From positions 5,459,501 through 5,523,500 of the forward strand of contig CP019636.1 of NCBI GenBank assembly GCA_002163975.1: a DNA stretch of 64,000 bases, written 5' to 3'. Below, piece by piece: positions 51,081 through 61,800 of this stretch (within the stretch, counting starts at the first letter, position 1; every line of letters begins with the position of its first letter). A program made the position numbers and the translations under genes. The notes beneath the pieces are model-generated. The model made no database searches and was not told where the DNA came from. It saw only the letters and a program-made list of their open reading frames with translations. This DNA comes from Nostocales cyanobacterium HT-58-2 (GTDB taxonomy: Bacteria > Cyanobacteriota > Cyanobacteriia > Cyanobacteriales > Nostocaceae).

Positions 51081-51755
51081 ATGAAATTTGGGGTTGTTGT
51101 TTTTCCGGGTTCTAATTGCGATCGCGATGTTGCTTACGTCACAAAAGACTTACTCAAGCAACCAACTCGCATGGTTTGGCATCAAGAAACTGATATTTCC
51201 GATTTGGATGCCATCATTATACCTGGTGGTTTTAGCTACGGAGATTATTTACGCTGCGGTGCGATCGCGCGGTTTTCACCTGTGATGCAGCAAGTTGTAG
51301 AACATGCTCAAAAGGGCAAACCTGTCCTCGGTATTTGTAATGGCTTTCAGGTATTAACTGAGGCAGGGCTGTTACCGGGAGCGTTGGTGAGAAATCGGGA
51401 TTTGCATTTTATATGCGATCGCATCCCTATCAAAGTTGAGCGCACAGACCTTCCTTGGACACAAGCTTATCAAAAAAGTGAGATTATTACTCTGCCAATT
51501 GCTCATGGAGAGGGGCAATTCTACGCTGATGCATCCACTTTATCAGAGATTGAAGATAACGGTCAAGTGTTATTTCGCTATGAAGGAGATAATCCAAACG
51601 GCTCACTGAATAACATTGCCGGGATTTGCAACCGCCAAGGTAATGTCTTGGGAATGATGCCGCACCCAGAAAGGGCGTCTGACCCGATGCTGGGCGGTAG
51701 TGATGGGTTGAAGTTGTTTCAGGGGTTGTTGGAGAAAGTTGCGGCGTTAGTGTAG
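51081..51755 (+). CDS. purQ: Phosphoribosylformylglycinamidine synthase subunit PurQ (glutaminase)
   Basis: Class I glutamine amidotransferase subunit that supplies ammonia to PurL. 224 residues: FGVVVFPGSNCDRDVAYV, IIPGGFSYGDYLRCGAIA, nucleophile cysteine in PVLGICNGFQVLTEAGLLPG (about 88) and the His-Glu pair in MMPHPERASDPMLGG. ATG is preceded by an A/T-rich repeat stretch rather than a strong SD. It forms a unit with purS. Confidence 0.96.
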   Translation: MKFGVVVFPGSNCDRDVAYVTKDLLKQPTRMVWHQETDISDLDAIIIPGGFSYGDYLRCGAIARFSPVMQQVVEHAQKGKPVLGICNGFQVLTEAGLLPGALVRNRDLHFICDRIPIKVERTDLPWTQAYQKSEIITLPIAHGEGQFYADASTLSEIEDNGQVLFRYEGDNPNGSLNNIAGICNRQGNVLGMMPHPERASDPMLGGSDGLKLFQGLLEKVAALV

Positions 51756-52068
51756 CGTTGGAGGGCGATCGCTCTTTTACATTTTGATGCTAGGGGCGAT
51801 CGCCCAAAATATCCTTACCTCTGTGGTGCTTATTTGTGTCTTTTTATGTGTTGTTTACTTGATTTCTGACTCAATATTTATCATTTAACCTTTAGAAAAC
51901 ACCAAGTTTATGAAATTTGTAAATATAGGATTCGGATTCGTAACTTGGCTGGTATGAATCAAAGTGCTAACATTCGCGGATACGCTTTCTAAAGCCTCAC
52001 CTTCAGAGAGTAGTTCTGATAAGCACGGTCAAACGCTACATTAAAGCTAAACATTCCACTCCTTTGCC
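51756..52068. other. Intergenic region with HIP1 sites
   Basis: These 313 bp hold two GCGATCGC sites near 51766 and 51797 in G/C-rich surroundings and no reading frame. Nothing else was noted. Confidence 0.5.
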
Positions 52069-52754
52069 ATGCTAGCCAGTACCGCCAAATATGAAATTAC
52101 CTGGGAAAAGCTACCAGATGAGTTTGTTTTAGACGATGAACCAGTGGACAATATCAATCAGCCTTCCCTCGCCGCAGCCTTAACCGAAAGTTTGCAAGTT
52201 GGGGGCAAGTTACCAGATAATGCCCTCATCACCACAAACTACGGCATTTGTGCCACGGTGAATCAGAAGATAGTAGTGAAAGCCCCGGACTGGGCGTATA
52301 TACCTTCTATTGGAGTGTCACGAGAGGAAGTCAAACGCAGCTATACGCCTCGGCTTCAAGGGGATATTCCACTTGTTGTGATGGAGTTTCTTTCTGATAC
52401 CGAGGGGGGTGAGTATTCAAGTAAGCCCACTTACCCTCCAGGTAAATGGTTTTTCTACGAGCAAGTCTTAGAGGTTCCCAACTACATCATTTTTGAACTG
52501 GATACAGGGGAACTGGAAGTTTATCACTTGGATGATTCCAAACGATATCAGCTACAAAACTCTAATGCGAATAATCTTTACTGGATTGCTGAAATGCGAT
52601 TATTTCTGGGAGTATGGCAAGGAACCAAAGATAATCGCCTGGCTACTGGTTACGGTGGTGGGATGAGAATGGTAAACTTTTGCTCTGGGGTTCAGAACGA
52701 GCTGAACGACTAGCAGCACAACTCCGGGCTGCGGGAATTGAACCTAAGGTTTAA
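52069..52754 (+). pseudogene. Uma2-family (PD-(D/E)XK-like) endonuclease gene with a frameshift
   Basis: The first frame (52069-52713) encodes the Uma2 domain: PDWAYIPSIGVSREEV, then VVMEFLSDTE, WFFYEQVLEVPNYIIFELDTGELEVYHLD and YWIAEMRLFLGVWQG. It ends in unrelated residues (GGGMRMVNF...) because the frame shifts near 52640. The other frame from about 52641 to 52754 gives GYWLRWWDENGKLLLWGSE followed by a RAERLAAQLRAAGIEP end, the usual C-terminus of this family. Restoring one G at CTGGCTAC (about 52639-52642) joins the halves. Either the gene is broken or the base is a sequencing error. Uma2 proteins are abundant in cyanobacteria; their role is unclear. Confidence 0.82.
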
Positions 52755-52806
52755 GAGGAGCAATCCCATCTTACTTAATGTCAAGCCAACTCTACTAATC
52801 CCCATA

Positions 52807-54330
52807 TCACCGCAAACAACGAATCGCCTCCAAAAGACCTCTGGCTTTATTCAACGTTTCTTCGTATTCTTTATCTGGATCAGAATCAGCAACCAAACCT
52901 GCACCAGCTTGCACACTCAGCGTATTATCCCGGAGAACCATTGTGCGAATTGCGATCGCACTATTCAATTGTCCTTCAAAATCATAATATCCGTAGACAC
53001 CAGAATACACGCCGCGACGACACGGTTCTAACTCGTGGATAATTTCCATTGCCCGAATTTTGGGTGCGCCACTGACTGTACCAGCGGGGAAACAAGCTTT
53101 GAGTAAATCCCACGCAGTCTTTCCGGGTGCGAGTTTCCCTACAACATTGCTGACAATATGCATGACATGAGAGTAGCGCTCAACTACCATCAATTCATCA
53201 ACTCTGACTGTACCACTTTGACAAACGCGCCCCAAATCATTTCGTCCTAAATCAACAAGCATGACGTGTTCTGCTATTTCCTTGGGATCTTTGAGCAAAT
53301 CCTCTGCAAGTGCTGCGTCTTCTTGGGGGGTTTTTCCTCGTGGACGTGTTCCAGCGATAGGACGTACAGTTGCGATCACCTCTCCTTGCGAATCCCGTTC
53401 TGCTTTCACCATCACCTCTGGACTGGAACCGATGATTTGCCAATCTTGAAACTGAAAGTAAGCCATGTAAGGCGAAGGATTAATTTGGCGCAAGGAACGA
53501 TAAAGAGCAAAGGGGTCGCCAGTGTATTCTGTTGTTAGTCGCTGGGAGATAACAACTTGAAAAATATCTCCAGCTTTGATGTAGTCTTTTGCTTTTTGGA
53601 CCTTATCACAGAATTGCGATCGCGTGAAGTTACTCTTATACTCCTCCACTTTCTCTACTTCCCCTACTCCCCTACTTGCTGATGGTGTCCACTGCAATAT
53701 CGTTTTTTCCGGCGAGAGGGGAAGAGATAGCTTATTCACCATTTGGGTGACGCGATCGCACGCTTGTTGATACGCTGCTTGTAAATCGACTTGTGGATCA
53801 CGCAAATCGGCGTAGGCGATCGCCCAAATTTTCCGCTTGACTTGGTCAAAAATCAACAGATGGTCTACCTGCATCCACAACCCATCTGGAATATTTCTTT
53901 CATCTGTTTGATAAACTGGGACGCGTGGTTCTATCCAGTGAATCAATTCATATCCCCAGAAACCTATCAAACCCCCAATTCCTGGCGGTAATTGAGGTAA
54001 TTTGACAGGATGATACGGTGCTAAACAATTGGCTAAAGCGTTAAAGGGATCACCTTCAAAGACGAGACGCGAACCGTCTCGGTGTGTTTGAGTGGTGTAT
54101 TCGCCTTTTGCTTCCAAAACCCACAGCGGATCACAACCCACCAAACTGTAGCGTCCCAGTTTTTCTCCACCTTCTACTGATTCCAACAAAAAACTGTAGG
54201 GTTGTCCTGCACAGACTTTGTACCACGCTGAGACTGGTGTATCGAGGTCGGCTACCCATTCCTGATACACTGGCACAAAGTTGCCTTGTTTTGCTAGCTG
54301 AGAAAACTGGGAAAACTCTGGAAAAATCAT
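52807..54330 (-). CDS. trpE: Anthranilate synthase component I
   Basis: Chorismate-using enzyme that makes anthranilate for tryptophan synthesis with a TrpG glutaminase. The ATG at 54330 (MIFPEFSQF) matches the usual start; an ATG at 54375 would add 15 low-complexity residues. It has the Trp-feedback motif SFLLESVEGGEKLGRYSLVG near residue 50. Catalytic-core marks: GDIFQVVISQRL, PSPYMAYFQF, IIGSSPEVMV, IAGTRPRGKT, EHVMLVDLGRNDLGRV, FPAGTVSGAPKIRAMEII and the ending AGAGLVADSDPDKEYEET. The trpG gene is not in the window. A long hairpin lies just upstream. Confidence 0.95.
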   Translation of the reverse strand: MIFPEFSQFSQLAKQGNFVPVYQEWVADLDTPVSAWYKVCAGQPYSFLLESVEGGEKLGRYSLVGCDPLWVLEAKGEYTTQTHRDGSRLVFEGDPFNALANCLAPYHPVKLPQLPPGIGGLIGFWGYELIHWIEPRVPVYQTDERNIPDGLWMQVDHLLIFDQVKRKIWAIAYADLRDPQVDLQAAYQQACDRVTQMVNKLSLPLSPEKTILQWTPSASRGVGEVEKVEEYKSNFTRSQFCDKVQKAKDYIKAGDIFQVVISQRLTTEYTGDPFALYRSLRQINPSPYMAYFQFQDWQIIGSSPEVMVKAERDSQGEVIATVRPIAGTRPRGKTPQEDAALAEDLLKDPKEIAEHVMLVDLGRNDLGRVCQSGTVRVDELMVVERYSHVMHIVSNVVGKLAPGKTAWDLLKACFPAGTVSGAPKIRAMEIIHELEPCRRGVYSGVYGYYDFEGQLNSAIAIRTMVLRDNTLSVQAGAGLVADSDPDKEYEETLNKARGLLEAIRCLR

Positions 54331-54384
54331 AATTTTTATTTTAGGAACTGGGGAGCTAGAGGATTTTAGACTCATGACGAGTGG

Positions 54385-54427
54385 TTGTTAAGAGTTAGTG
54401 ATGAGTATAATCACCAACTCTTAACAA
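54385..54427. terminator. Long inverted repeat downstream of psaD
   Basis: TTGTTAAGAGTTAGTGAT (54385-54402) pairs with ATCACCAACTCTTAACAA (54410-54427): 18 positions with one mismatch and a 7-nt loop. Lies between the psaD stop and the trpE start, both on the minus strand. Probable psaD terminator, perhaps of repeat origin. Confidence 0.7.
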
Positions 54428-54474
54428 TCCTGTATCCAAAATCTAAAATCAGACTGTCCCTTGTCCCTAGTTAA

Positions 54475-54906
54475 CTATGGATTGGGAGCGTCGTAGGTAG
54501 CTGTACCGCTAAACTTGACCGCTGCGGGACTGGGATTCTTACCGATATTGCGGTCTACATAGCGTACTTTCTCACGACCAGGGTTGACTTTTTCAGGGAA
54601 GACGCCATCAGCTGGATGTAAGTACTGAATTTCTCCGTTGGGATAGATCCGGTAGACTTTGTAGTCTGTAATTTTTAGTTTCCGGAGTACCTGACCGCCC
54701 AAATAGATGCCGTATTCCTTACGAGCCAAATATAGCAGGTTTTCACCTTGACGCATAATGGCGGTACCGCCTGTTGGTAGTTCAAACGGTTGCTGTTTGG
54801 GGCTGGTCCAAGTGATGGCGTACTTTTCTTCTACTTCTGCTTTCTTGAGCAAGCCGCCAGTACTACCACCAAATATGGGGGTTTGTCCAGAAAGTGTTTC
54901 TGCCAT
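54475..54906 (-). CDS. psaD: Photosystem I reaction center subunit II
   Basis: Stromal (cytoplasmic) photosystem I subunit that docks ferredoxin. 143 residues from MAETLSGQTPIFGGSTGGLL. Characteristic segments are EKYAITWTSPKQQPFELPTGG, REGENLLYLARKEYG-like (here RQGENLLYLARKEYG), QVLRKLKITDYKVYRIYPNGE and LHPADGVFPEKVN. The open frame continues five codons upstream, but MAETL is the known start and GAGAG lies upstream of it. The final PSPAAVKFSGTATYDAPNP matches cyanobacterial PsaD. Surely highly expressed; monocistronic. Confidence 0.97.
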   Translation of the reverse strand: MAETLSGQTPIFGGSTGGLLKKAEVEEKYAITWTSPKQQPFELPTGGTAIMRQGENLLYLARKEYGIYLGGQVLRKLKITDYKVYRIYPNGEIQYLHPADGVFPEKVNPGREKVRYVDRNIGKNPSPAAVKFSGTATYDAPNP

Positions 54907-55026
54907 AAAATTTTCTCTCAACGTTTTTACGGCATACTATCACCGCGAATAGGGTCATATTGCGATTGTGTCATAGTCTGTAACAGTTATTAGGATTAGT
55001 CATTGATCATTAGCTTGAACAAAAGT

Positions 55027-57039
55027 CTATTTACTCTTGACTTTTAATGGCTTTTGCTCTTGGCTACCCTCAATAATGGGTATGGTAAAGTGAAACTGAC
55101 TGCCCTGATTTTTACCGTTTGATTTTGCCCAAATTTCTCCACCCCAGCCATTGACGATTTGACGGCAAATTGCTAAACCAAGACCTGTACCACCAGTTGT
55201 ACGGCGCAGTGCTCCTTCTTCTTGGTAGAAGCGGTCAAAAACGATTTCTAGAAGGTGTGTTTCAATACCGCGTCCAGTGTCAGCTACAGTCACCTCTACC
55301 ATTTTTTTTCGGTTACGTTCACCCTTAATGGTGATTTGTCCGTCTGTTGGCGTAAATTTGCAAGCATTGTCTATCAGTTTTGCCAGGACTTCCACTAGCC
55401 AATCTCCATCAGCTTTGACCAATGGTAAGCTTTTGGCAAGTTGAGTTGTAATTTTAGGCAGATTTTCAGAGGCAAATCGGGTGCGAATTCGACTGAGTGA
55501 TAGATCAACACACTCTTGTAAACTCAGGGATTCTGGATGCCATTCTACCCGACCGCTTTCTAGATTGGAAAGCGTGAGGAAATCTTGTATGAGTTTGCGC
55601 ATCCGTTCTGAGTCAGCCAAAGCAGTGTCTAGCATAACCTGCTGTAGCTCTGGAGGCATATCCGGTTCGCTAGCAAGACTTTCCAAGCACACCTGAATGG
55701 TGGATAAGGGGGTGCGGAGTTCATGTCCAGTGATAGCGATTAAGTTGCTGCGAGTGCGGTCAAGGGCTTCCAACTGCTTGTTTAAGTCCTCTAGGTTAGC
55801 ATAAGCCTCTGCTTGGATCAGGGCAACTCCCACTTGAGTGGCAATAGCTTCTACCAAGTCAAAGTCTCCAGCATGCCAATCATGTGAAGTTTCATTACAG
55901 TAATGTAGTTCGACGATACCCAACAACCGTCCTTGGTAAAACACTGGTTCCATCAGCCAAGAACGAATGCCATATTGTTTAACGAGTTTCGCAAGTTCTT
56001 GAGAACTGGTAATGCGAGCGTCTGTTTGAGTATCGATCACATAAATGCCCTCGCTTTGGAGTACAACTTCCCTGAATAACAAATTGTTCTCCAAAAGCCA
56101 GGTTTTTCCCATCACAGTTGAGACACCAGGACTCAAAAATTCATGTTCAATGACAGCTTTAGCATCCGTCTCTTGAGCGCGATAGATTAAGCAGCGACTC
56201 GCCTCCATGTTTTCTCCCAACTCTTGGGTAGCAACTTGCAGAATTTCATGGGGGTCGAGCGATCGCCTAATAGCGGTGCTAATTGTATTGACTAAACGTT
56301 CTTTTCGTGCTTGAGCAGCGATGGAACGGTATGCCTTATGCAATTTGTACTGACTTGCCTGTAGGTAAGTTACCAAACGCTGTACAAAGGGGTCAGTGTC
56401 TATATCACAGGCATATTCATTTAATTGTTGTATTTTTGTTTCGCTCTTATTCTCCCCTATGCCAAATCTCTGGCGTGCCTGCTGAATTTTATCTGCCAGT
56501 TCTGGTCTGTAAGCCAAAATCCTATCCAATAGAAATTCAGCGGCTTTTAGGCTCACCCCCCGTTCTGCAGTCCAAATTCCTTCAAACCTTCGCGCCGTGT
56601 CCATATCCAGACTTGGGTTGATATCCCGCAATTGCTGATTTTTGGCAAGAGAACCCAAGCTTTCCCGGCAAACCAGACAAGTCGCATAATTTTGGGCAAT
56701 CACCACCAAATGCCACTCTTGACTTAAAGCATCATCGTGTTCAAAGGCTATCTTTTCGTAGTATTCCGAACTATTCGCAAAATCCGTTTCGGGAGCGGAT
56801 AAGACGTATATTTGATTACTGCGTTGGGCAAGCCGTTGATATCGATGAGCCTCTTGGCGGTAAAATCGCTCTCTTTGGAAGCTAGCAATGACTAGAGGCT
56901 GCTCCATAGTCGCAGCCAAAACCTGGTCCTCCATCGCGTGGGAGAGGGCCGTTAGTGAAGCCTTAAAATAGATTTGAGGTCTCAGGGTGGGTAGAGCCTG
57001 TAGCAGTTCACTCAGCACGGAAGTCGAAATGCTCATCAA
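55027..57039 (-). CDS. DICT-GAF sensor histidine kinase
   Basis: A 670-residue soluble sensor kinase. The first 210 residues match the DICT sensory module, with FKASLTALSHAMEDQVLAATMEQPLVIASFQRERFYRQEAHRYQRLA and the later ERGVSLKAAEFLLDRILAYRP. A GAF domain covers about 250-410 (LDPHEILQVATQELGENMEASRCLIYRA). The kinase core has the histidine in ITGHELRTPLSTI (about 437), N-box LIDNACKFTPTDG, and G-boxes VADTGRGIE and GTGLGLAICRQIV. Intact catalytic residues are seen. Ligand and partner regulator are unknown; no regulator gene adjoins it. Confidence 0.85.
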   Translation of the reverse strand: MMSISTSVLSELLQALPTLRPQIYFKASLTALSHAMEDQVLAATMEQPLVIASFQRERFYRQEAHRYQRLAQRSNQIYVLSAPETDFANSSEYYEKIAFEHDDALSQEWHLVVIAQNYATCLVCRESLGSLAKNQQLRDINPSLDMDTARRFEGIWTAERGVSLKAAEFLLDRILAYRPELADKIQQARQRFGIGENKSETKIQQLNEYACDIDTDPFVQRLVTYLQASQYKLHKAYRSIAAQARKERLVNTISTAIRRSLDPHEILQVATQELGENMEASRCLIYRAQETDAKAVIEHEFLSPGVSTVMGKTWLLENNLLFREVVLQSEGIYVIDTQTDARITSSQELAKLVKQYGIRSWLMEPVFYQGRLLGIVELHYCNETSHDWHAGDFDLVEAIATQVGVALIQAEAYANLEDLNKQLEALDRTRSNLIAITGHELRTPLSTIQVCLESLASEPDMPPELQQVMLDTALADSERMRKLIQDFLTLSNLESGRVEWHPESLSLQECVDLSLSRIRTRFASENLPKITTQLAKSLPLVKADGDWLVEVLAKLIDNACKFTPTDGQITIKGERNRKKMVEVTVADTGRGIETHLLEIVFDRFYQEEGALRRTTGGTGLGLAICRQIVNGWGGEIWAKSNGKNQGSQFHFTIPIIEGSQEQKPLKVKSK

Positions 57040-57425
57040 TTTCTTTAAGGAGCCACAATCAGCAATAAATCCATGTCACAGATGCATTGTACAAATTACA
57101 AGGGACTCTCAAGGTAACGAGATAGTTGCAATATGTAAAGAATAGTAAAAGACATATTGAAATTCTTGGCAGGCGCAGCACGTTGCTTAAGATGCAGCAA
57201 CATTCTGCCTAGGGTCTCTCGCCAGCCTGGCGACAGCAGCTTTAGAGGTATAGTAAGTATCTTACAAAAATAGACTGGCGTCATCATCAGTGCTTAGTCT
57301 TGAGTCCTAAAGTGTTGAGTCTATTCCCACGGCTGATTCTTAAGGTTAGTCATCCGCAAGAGCTGCTCTGCTTTCCACTCTAATATTCTTGAGCTATTTA
57401 CTACAACGAAAAGTTTCCAAAAGAC
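57040..57425. other. Intergenic region upstream of the DICT kinase
   Basis: No coding frame is supported in these 386 bp; the promoter of the DICT kinase gene should lie near 57040-57120. It ends at the right end of the tnpB remnant. Confidence 0.4.
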
Positions 57426-57640
57426 TTGACACTCTCACCGTCAATCTTTCGGATGTGACGGGAGATTCCTGCTTCATCGGGTTTGTCTAGTCTTAGGTCG
57501 TCTCCGTCCTAAAACCCCGTCCAGATTCCCCTCCACAAGCATCTGTTTTAAGTCCACCGTATGCCCTGCGGCAGACTACAAAAGACTGATTGTACGTATC
57601 GCATTCTCATTTATAACATTCGACCCCCCTGCAATCAGGT
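57426..57640 (-). mobile_element. Decayed tnpB 3' end of an IS200/IS605-type element
   Basis: Read on the minus strand from about 57640 down to 57441, the frame has NVINENAIRTISLL, then after a stop SAAGHTVDLKQMLVEGNLDG, GRRRPKTRQTR, a second stop and SRNLPSHPKD. This matches by eye the C-terminal pattern of TnpB (NxNAAxNI ... xVGHTx ... x(E)GNL ... SRNLPL). Stop codons within show decay. Beyond it, CTCACCGTCA (57434-57443) pairs with TGACGGGAG (57456-57464), and GAGTGTCAA ends the element, as in IS605-type right ends. No transposase TnpA or left end is seen. Confidence 0.6.
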
Positions 57641-57891
57641 ATTTTTTTTGGTGATGCGAGTTATCTGGCGAGAACGACCAATCTTGCCAAACTTACGGCG
57701 CATCTAGGCGCGTTGGCTCCTTTACTCTACCATTTTGGGCTGGAAAAATGTCTCTCTATAGTCGGTTTTGCATTGGTTGTGGTTCATCCACCGATACAAC
57801 GAAGTTTACCGGGAGTCCTCTCGCTCTACAAAGATAAACCCACTCAAAAAGGGAGAGCAGGTTTCTTTTATGATTCTTGCGAGAATAGAAA
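57641..57891. other. Degraded region between the tnpB remnant and the amidase gene
   Basis: No coherent protein is recognised on either strand; a 60-codon plus-strand frame (57713-57895) is unsupported. It may be further decayed transposon sequence. Confidence 0.4.
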
Positions 57892-58398
57892 TTAACTCGT
57901 TAAACCTTTGACTATTGCATTTGCCATTGCCTCTGGATTATACAAATTGATATCTTTTTGTGAATCGATAAAACAAGCTTCTATAAGAATCGCAGGCATA
58001 TTTGTATGTTTAAGAACAAATAAGTGTTTACCATTTTTAACACTGCGATTTAAAAATCCCAACTTGATGATTTCTTCTAATACAGAATAAGCAATCTTTT
58101 TTCCAGGTTCGCTCATGGCAAAGATTTCTGCTCCATTTGCCTGACTGTTGAAGCTATTAAAATGTATTGAAACAAAAATATCAACATTAGCAGCATTAGC
58201 TGTAGAGCATCTTTGTTCTAGAGATTCCTTTACTGTATCAGCTTTCGCTGGTAGACAAGAGATAACTTCATGTCCCAAGTTTTTTAATTTTGCAATAACT
58301 CGATTGCCTAAATCTAAGGTTAAACTATCTTCAGACTTGATGCCTTGTGCTCCTGTATCAGGAGGACAATTATGACCAATATCAATTCCAAATTTCAT
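57892..58398 (-). CDS. N-acetylmuramoyl-L-alanine amidase (Amidase_3 family)
   Basis: A 168-residue peptidoglycan hydrolase starting MKFGIDIGHN; an in-frame ATG twelve codons upstream (58434) is basic and less likely, since the ligand-bearing strand normally begins the protein. Zinc ligand H in IDIGHN, second histidine in DIFVSIHFNSF and catalytic-type residues near ILIEACFIDSQKD. No signal peptide is seen, unusual for a periplasmic enzyme, so it may act during lysis or be exported otherwise. It is single-domain. It lies next to the tnpB remnant. Confidence 0.82.
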   Translation of the reverse strand: MKFGIDIGHNCPPDTGAQGIKSEDSLTLDLGNRVIAKLKNLGHEVISCLPAKADTVKESLEQRCSTANAANVDIFVSIHFNSFNSQANGAEIFAMSEPGKKIAYSVLEEIIKLGFLNRSVKNGKHLFVLKHTNMPAILIEACFIDSQKDINLYNPEAMANAIVKGLTS

Positions 58399-58822
58399 TT
58401 TTTTATCTCTTTTGATGTAGATTTTTGTCGTCATTTTTCCTATTTTTTGCTAAAATGCCATAGATTTTCTCGTTTTTAGACAATGACTCATTATTTAGTA
58501 AATAATATTATAAATCTATCAAAATATATTGAAGTAAAATGTTTGATTACAGAGGTTATTGGTAATTTTATCAGGAAAAAAATCAAAATATTTCTTAATT
58601 ATAATCATGAGTAATAAACACTGTCAGATGTCATAATTAGGGCTGAGGTAATTAAAAAAAATACATAAATATTATGTAAATATGTACAATAAAGCAAGGC
58701 ATCAGTTTTAACATCATAAGTAAATCAAAAAGGTGCCATGTTTTCCTTTGTCCTCCCTTTAAGAGGTTGGAAGTGTCACAATAGGAGATGTAAAACCTTA
58801 AACAAGCTTTCAATCTCAAGGC
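58399..58822. other. A/T-rich divergent promoter region
   Basis: A 424-bp gap between the divergent amidase and ChlH-type genes. No reading frame, RNA gene or strong hairpin was seen. Confidence 0.5.
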
Positions 58823-61800
58823 ATGAAACGCATTATCCTGATAGCAGGGTTTGAATCATTCAACGCTGACCTGTATCGAAAGGCAGCTTTTTTGGCTACT
58901 TCTCGTGTCAGTGAATTGGATATTCGCGTTTTTAGCGATCGCGACATCAACAGCAAACCTACGGAGGTGGAAGCTGCATTAAAAGATGCTGATGTGTTTT
59001 TTGGCAGCTTGCTATTTGATTATGACCAAGTGTTATGGTTACGCGATCGCATTGCCCACATCCCCATCCGCCTCGTGTTTGAGTCAGCTTTGGAATTGAT
59101 GAGTTTAACTAAGTTGGGTGCTTTTGCCATTGGTGACAAACCCAAAGGAATGCCCAAACCAGTTAAATTCATCCTTGACAAATTCACTGGTGGACGAGAG
59201 GAAGATAGACTCGCAGGTTATATTAGCTTTTTAAAGATAGGACCAAAACTCTTGAAATTTGTGCCAGTGCAAAAAGTACAAGACTTACGCAACTGGCTTA
59301 TTATCTATAGTTACTGGAATGCTGGCGGACCAGAAAATGTTGCCGCTTTATTTTGGACGCTGGCAGAAAAATACTTAAGTTTAAAAGTCGGAGATATTCC
59401 CCCAGCAGTCGAAACCCCAAATATAGGATTACTACATCCTGACTATCTCGGTTATTTTGAATCACCACAGGCATACCTTGAGTGGTATCAACAAAAAAAC
59501 ACAAAAGAACTCATCAATTCAAAATTAGAAGCTTCTTCCTCATCCCCAATTGTAGGAATTCTCCTCTATCGCAAGCACGTCATTACCAAACAACCCTACA
59601 TACCCCAACTCATTCGTCGTTTTGAAGAAGCTGGTTTGATACCATTACCTATCTTTATTAATGGTGTGGAAGGTCATGTGGCGGTGCGAGATTGGATGAC
59701 AACTGAGTACGAAACCCAGCAACGACAACAAGGTGATGTAGAAATTCCTTCCCTTTCGTCTGAGGCGGTAAAGGTTGATGCGATCGTCTCAACCATTGGC
59801 TTTCCTCTGGTGGGTGGTCCGGCTGGTTCAATGGAAGCAGGACGTCAGGTAGATGTCGCAAAACGCATCCTTACTGCCAAGAATGTACCATATATCGTCG
59901 CTGCACCATTGCTCATTCAAGATATTTCCTCTTGGACGCGCCAAGGTATTGGTGGTTTACAAAGTGTAGTTTTATACGCTTTACCAGAACTGGATGGGGC
60001 AATTGACACCGTTCCTCTTGGGGGTTTAGTTGGTGAAAACATTTATCTAGTTCCCGAACGGGTACAGCGATTAATTGGTAGGGTGAAAAGCTGGATTCAT
60101 CTTAGACAAAAACCAGCATCCGAACGGAAGATTGCAATTATTTTGTATGGGTTTCCCCCCGGTTATGGCGCTGTGGGAACAGCTGCGTTGTTGAATGTAC
60201 CCCGAAGTCTTCTCAATTTTCTTCAAGCACTGAAAAACCAAGGTTACGCTGTGGGAGATTTGCCGGAAGACGGAGAAGAATTAATTTGCCAAGTCAAAGA
60301 AGCGGATGACTTGATATGGGAAGACGGAAAAAATTTCCCCTCATCTCCCTCCGTCAACGTCCGTACTCTAGAAAAATGGCTAGGCTATCTCCGCACATCC
60401 CGCATTGAAAAACAATGGAAATCTCTCACAGGGACTGGGATTAAAACTTACGGCGATGAATTTCATATTGGCGGGGTTCAGCTGGGGAATGTTTGGATAG
60501 GTGTGCAACCACCACTGGGGTTACAAGGCGACCCCATGCGGTTAATGTTTGAACGTGATTTAACTCCCCATCCCCAATATGCTGCTTTCTACAAGTGGCT
60601 GCAAAATGAGTTTCAAGCTGATGCTGTTGTTCATTTTGGTATGCACGGCACTGTAGAATGGTTGCCTGGATCTCCTTTGGGTAATACGGGTTATTCTTGG
60701 TCTGATATTCTGTTGGGAGATTTGCCCAATCTATATATATATGCGGCGAATAATCCTTCAGAATCTATTTTGGCAAAGCGTCGTGGTTACGGGGTGTTAA
60801 TTTCTCACAATGTACCGCCTTACGGTCGTGCAGGGTTGTATAAGGAATTAGTGGCGCTGCGAGATTTAATTTCAGAGTATCGAGAGGACCCCGAGAAGAA
60901 TTATCCCCTTAAGGAAGCGATTTGTAAAAAGATTGCTGACACTGGTTTAGATGCTGATTGTCCGTTTGAAGATGCGAAGCGGCTGGGGATTGCGTTTACA
61001 CCTGAGAATATCCGGATGTTTAGCGCTCATGCTTTTGATGATTATCTCGTGAAGTTGTACGAGTATTTGCAAGTGTTGGAGAATCGTCTGTTCTCTTCAG
61101 GGTTGCATATTTTGGGGGAAGTCCCTGGTGAGGAAGAATTAGCGTCGTATTTGGAAGCTTATTTTGGAAATGAACCGCACAGAGAAGAGGAAGAAGAGAA
61201 GCTGGTTCGTGAGTTATTGATGCAGACGAGTGATGAGTTAACGAATTTGTTGCGGGGTTTGAATGGGGAGTATATTCCTCCTGCGCCTGGTGGTGATTTG
61301 TTGCGTGATGGTCCCGGTGTTTTGCCTACGGGTAGGAATATTCATGCTTTAGATCCTTATCGTATGCCTTCGGCTGCAGCATATGAACGGGGACGAGAAA
61401 TTGGTCGAAAAATTATTGCCCAGCATCTACAAGAACATGAGACATACCCGGAGACTGTGGCGGTGCTGTTGTGGGGTTTGGATGCGATTAAAACTAAGGG
61501 AGAATCTCTGGGAATTTTGTTGGAATTGGTGGGTGCTGAACCTGTCAAAGAGGGTACGGGACGAATTGTCCGGTATGAGTTGAAACCTTTGGCTGAGGTA
61601 GGACATCCCCGGATTGATGTGTTGGCAAATTTATCGGGGATTTTCCGGGACAGTTTTGTAAATATTATTGAATTGTTGGATGATTTGTTTCAACGGGCAG
61701 CTGAGGCTGATGAACCAGAAGACCAGAACTTTATCAGAAAACATGCTTTGGCTTTGAAGGCGCAAGGGGTAGAAAATGTATCTGCGAGATTGTTTTCTAA

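Noticed and set aside
57713..57895. Plus-strand 60-codon frame before the amidase gene
   Set aside because: No ribosome binding site or homology; it overlaps the end of the amidase gene on the other strand.
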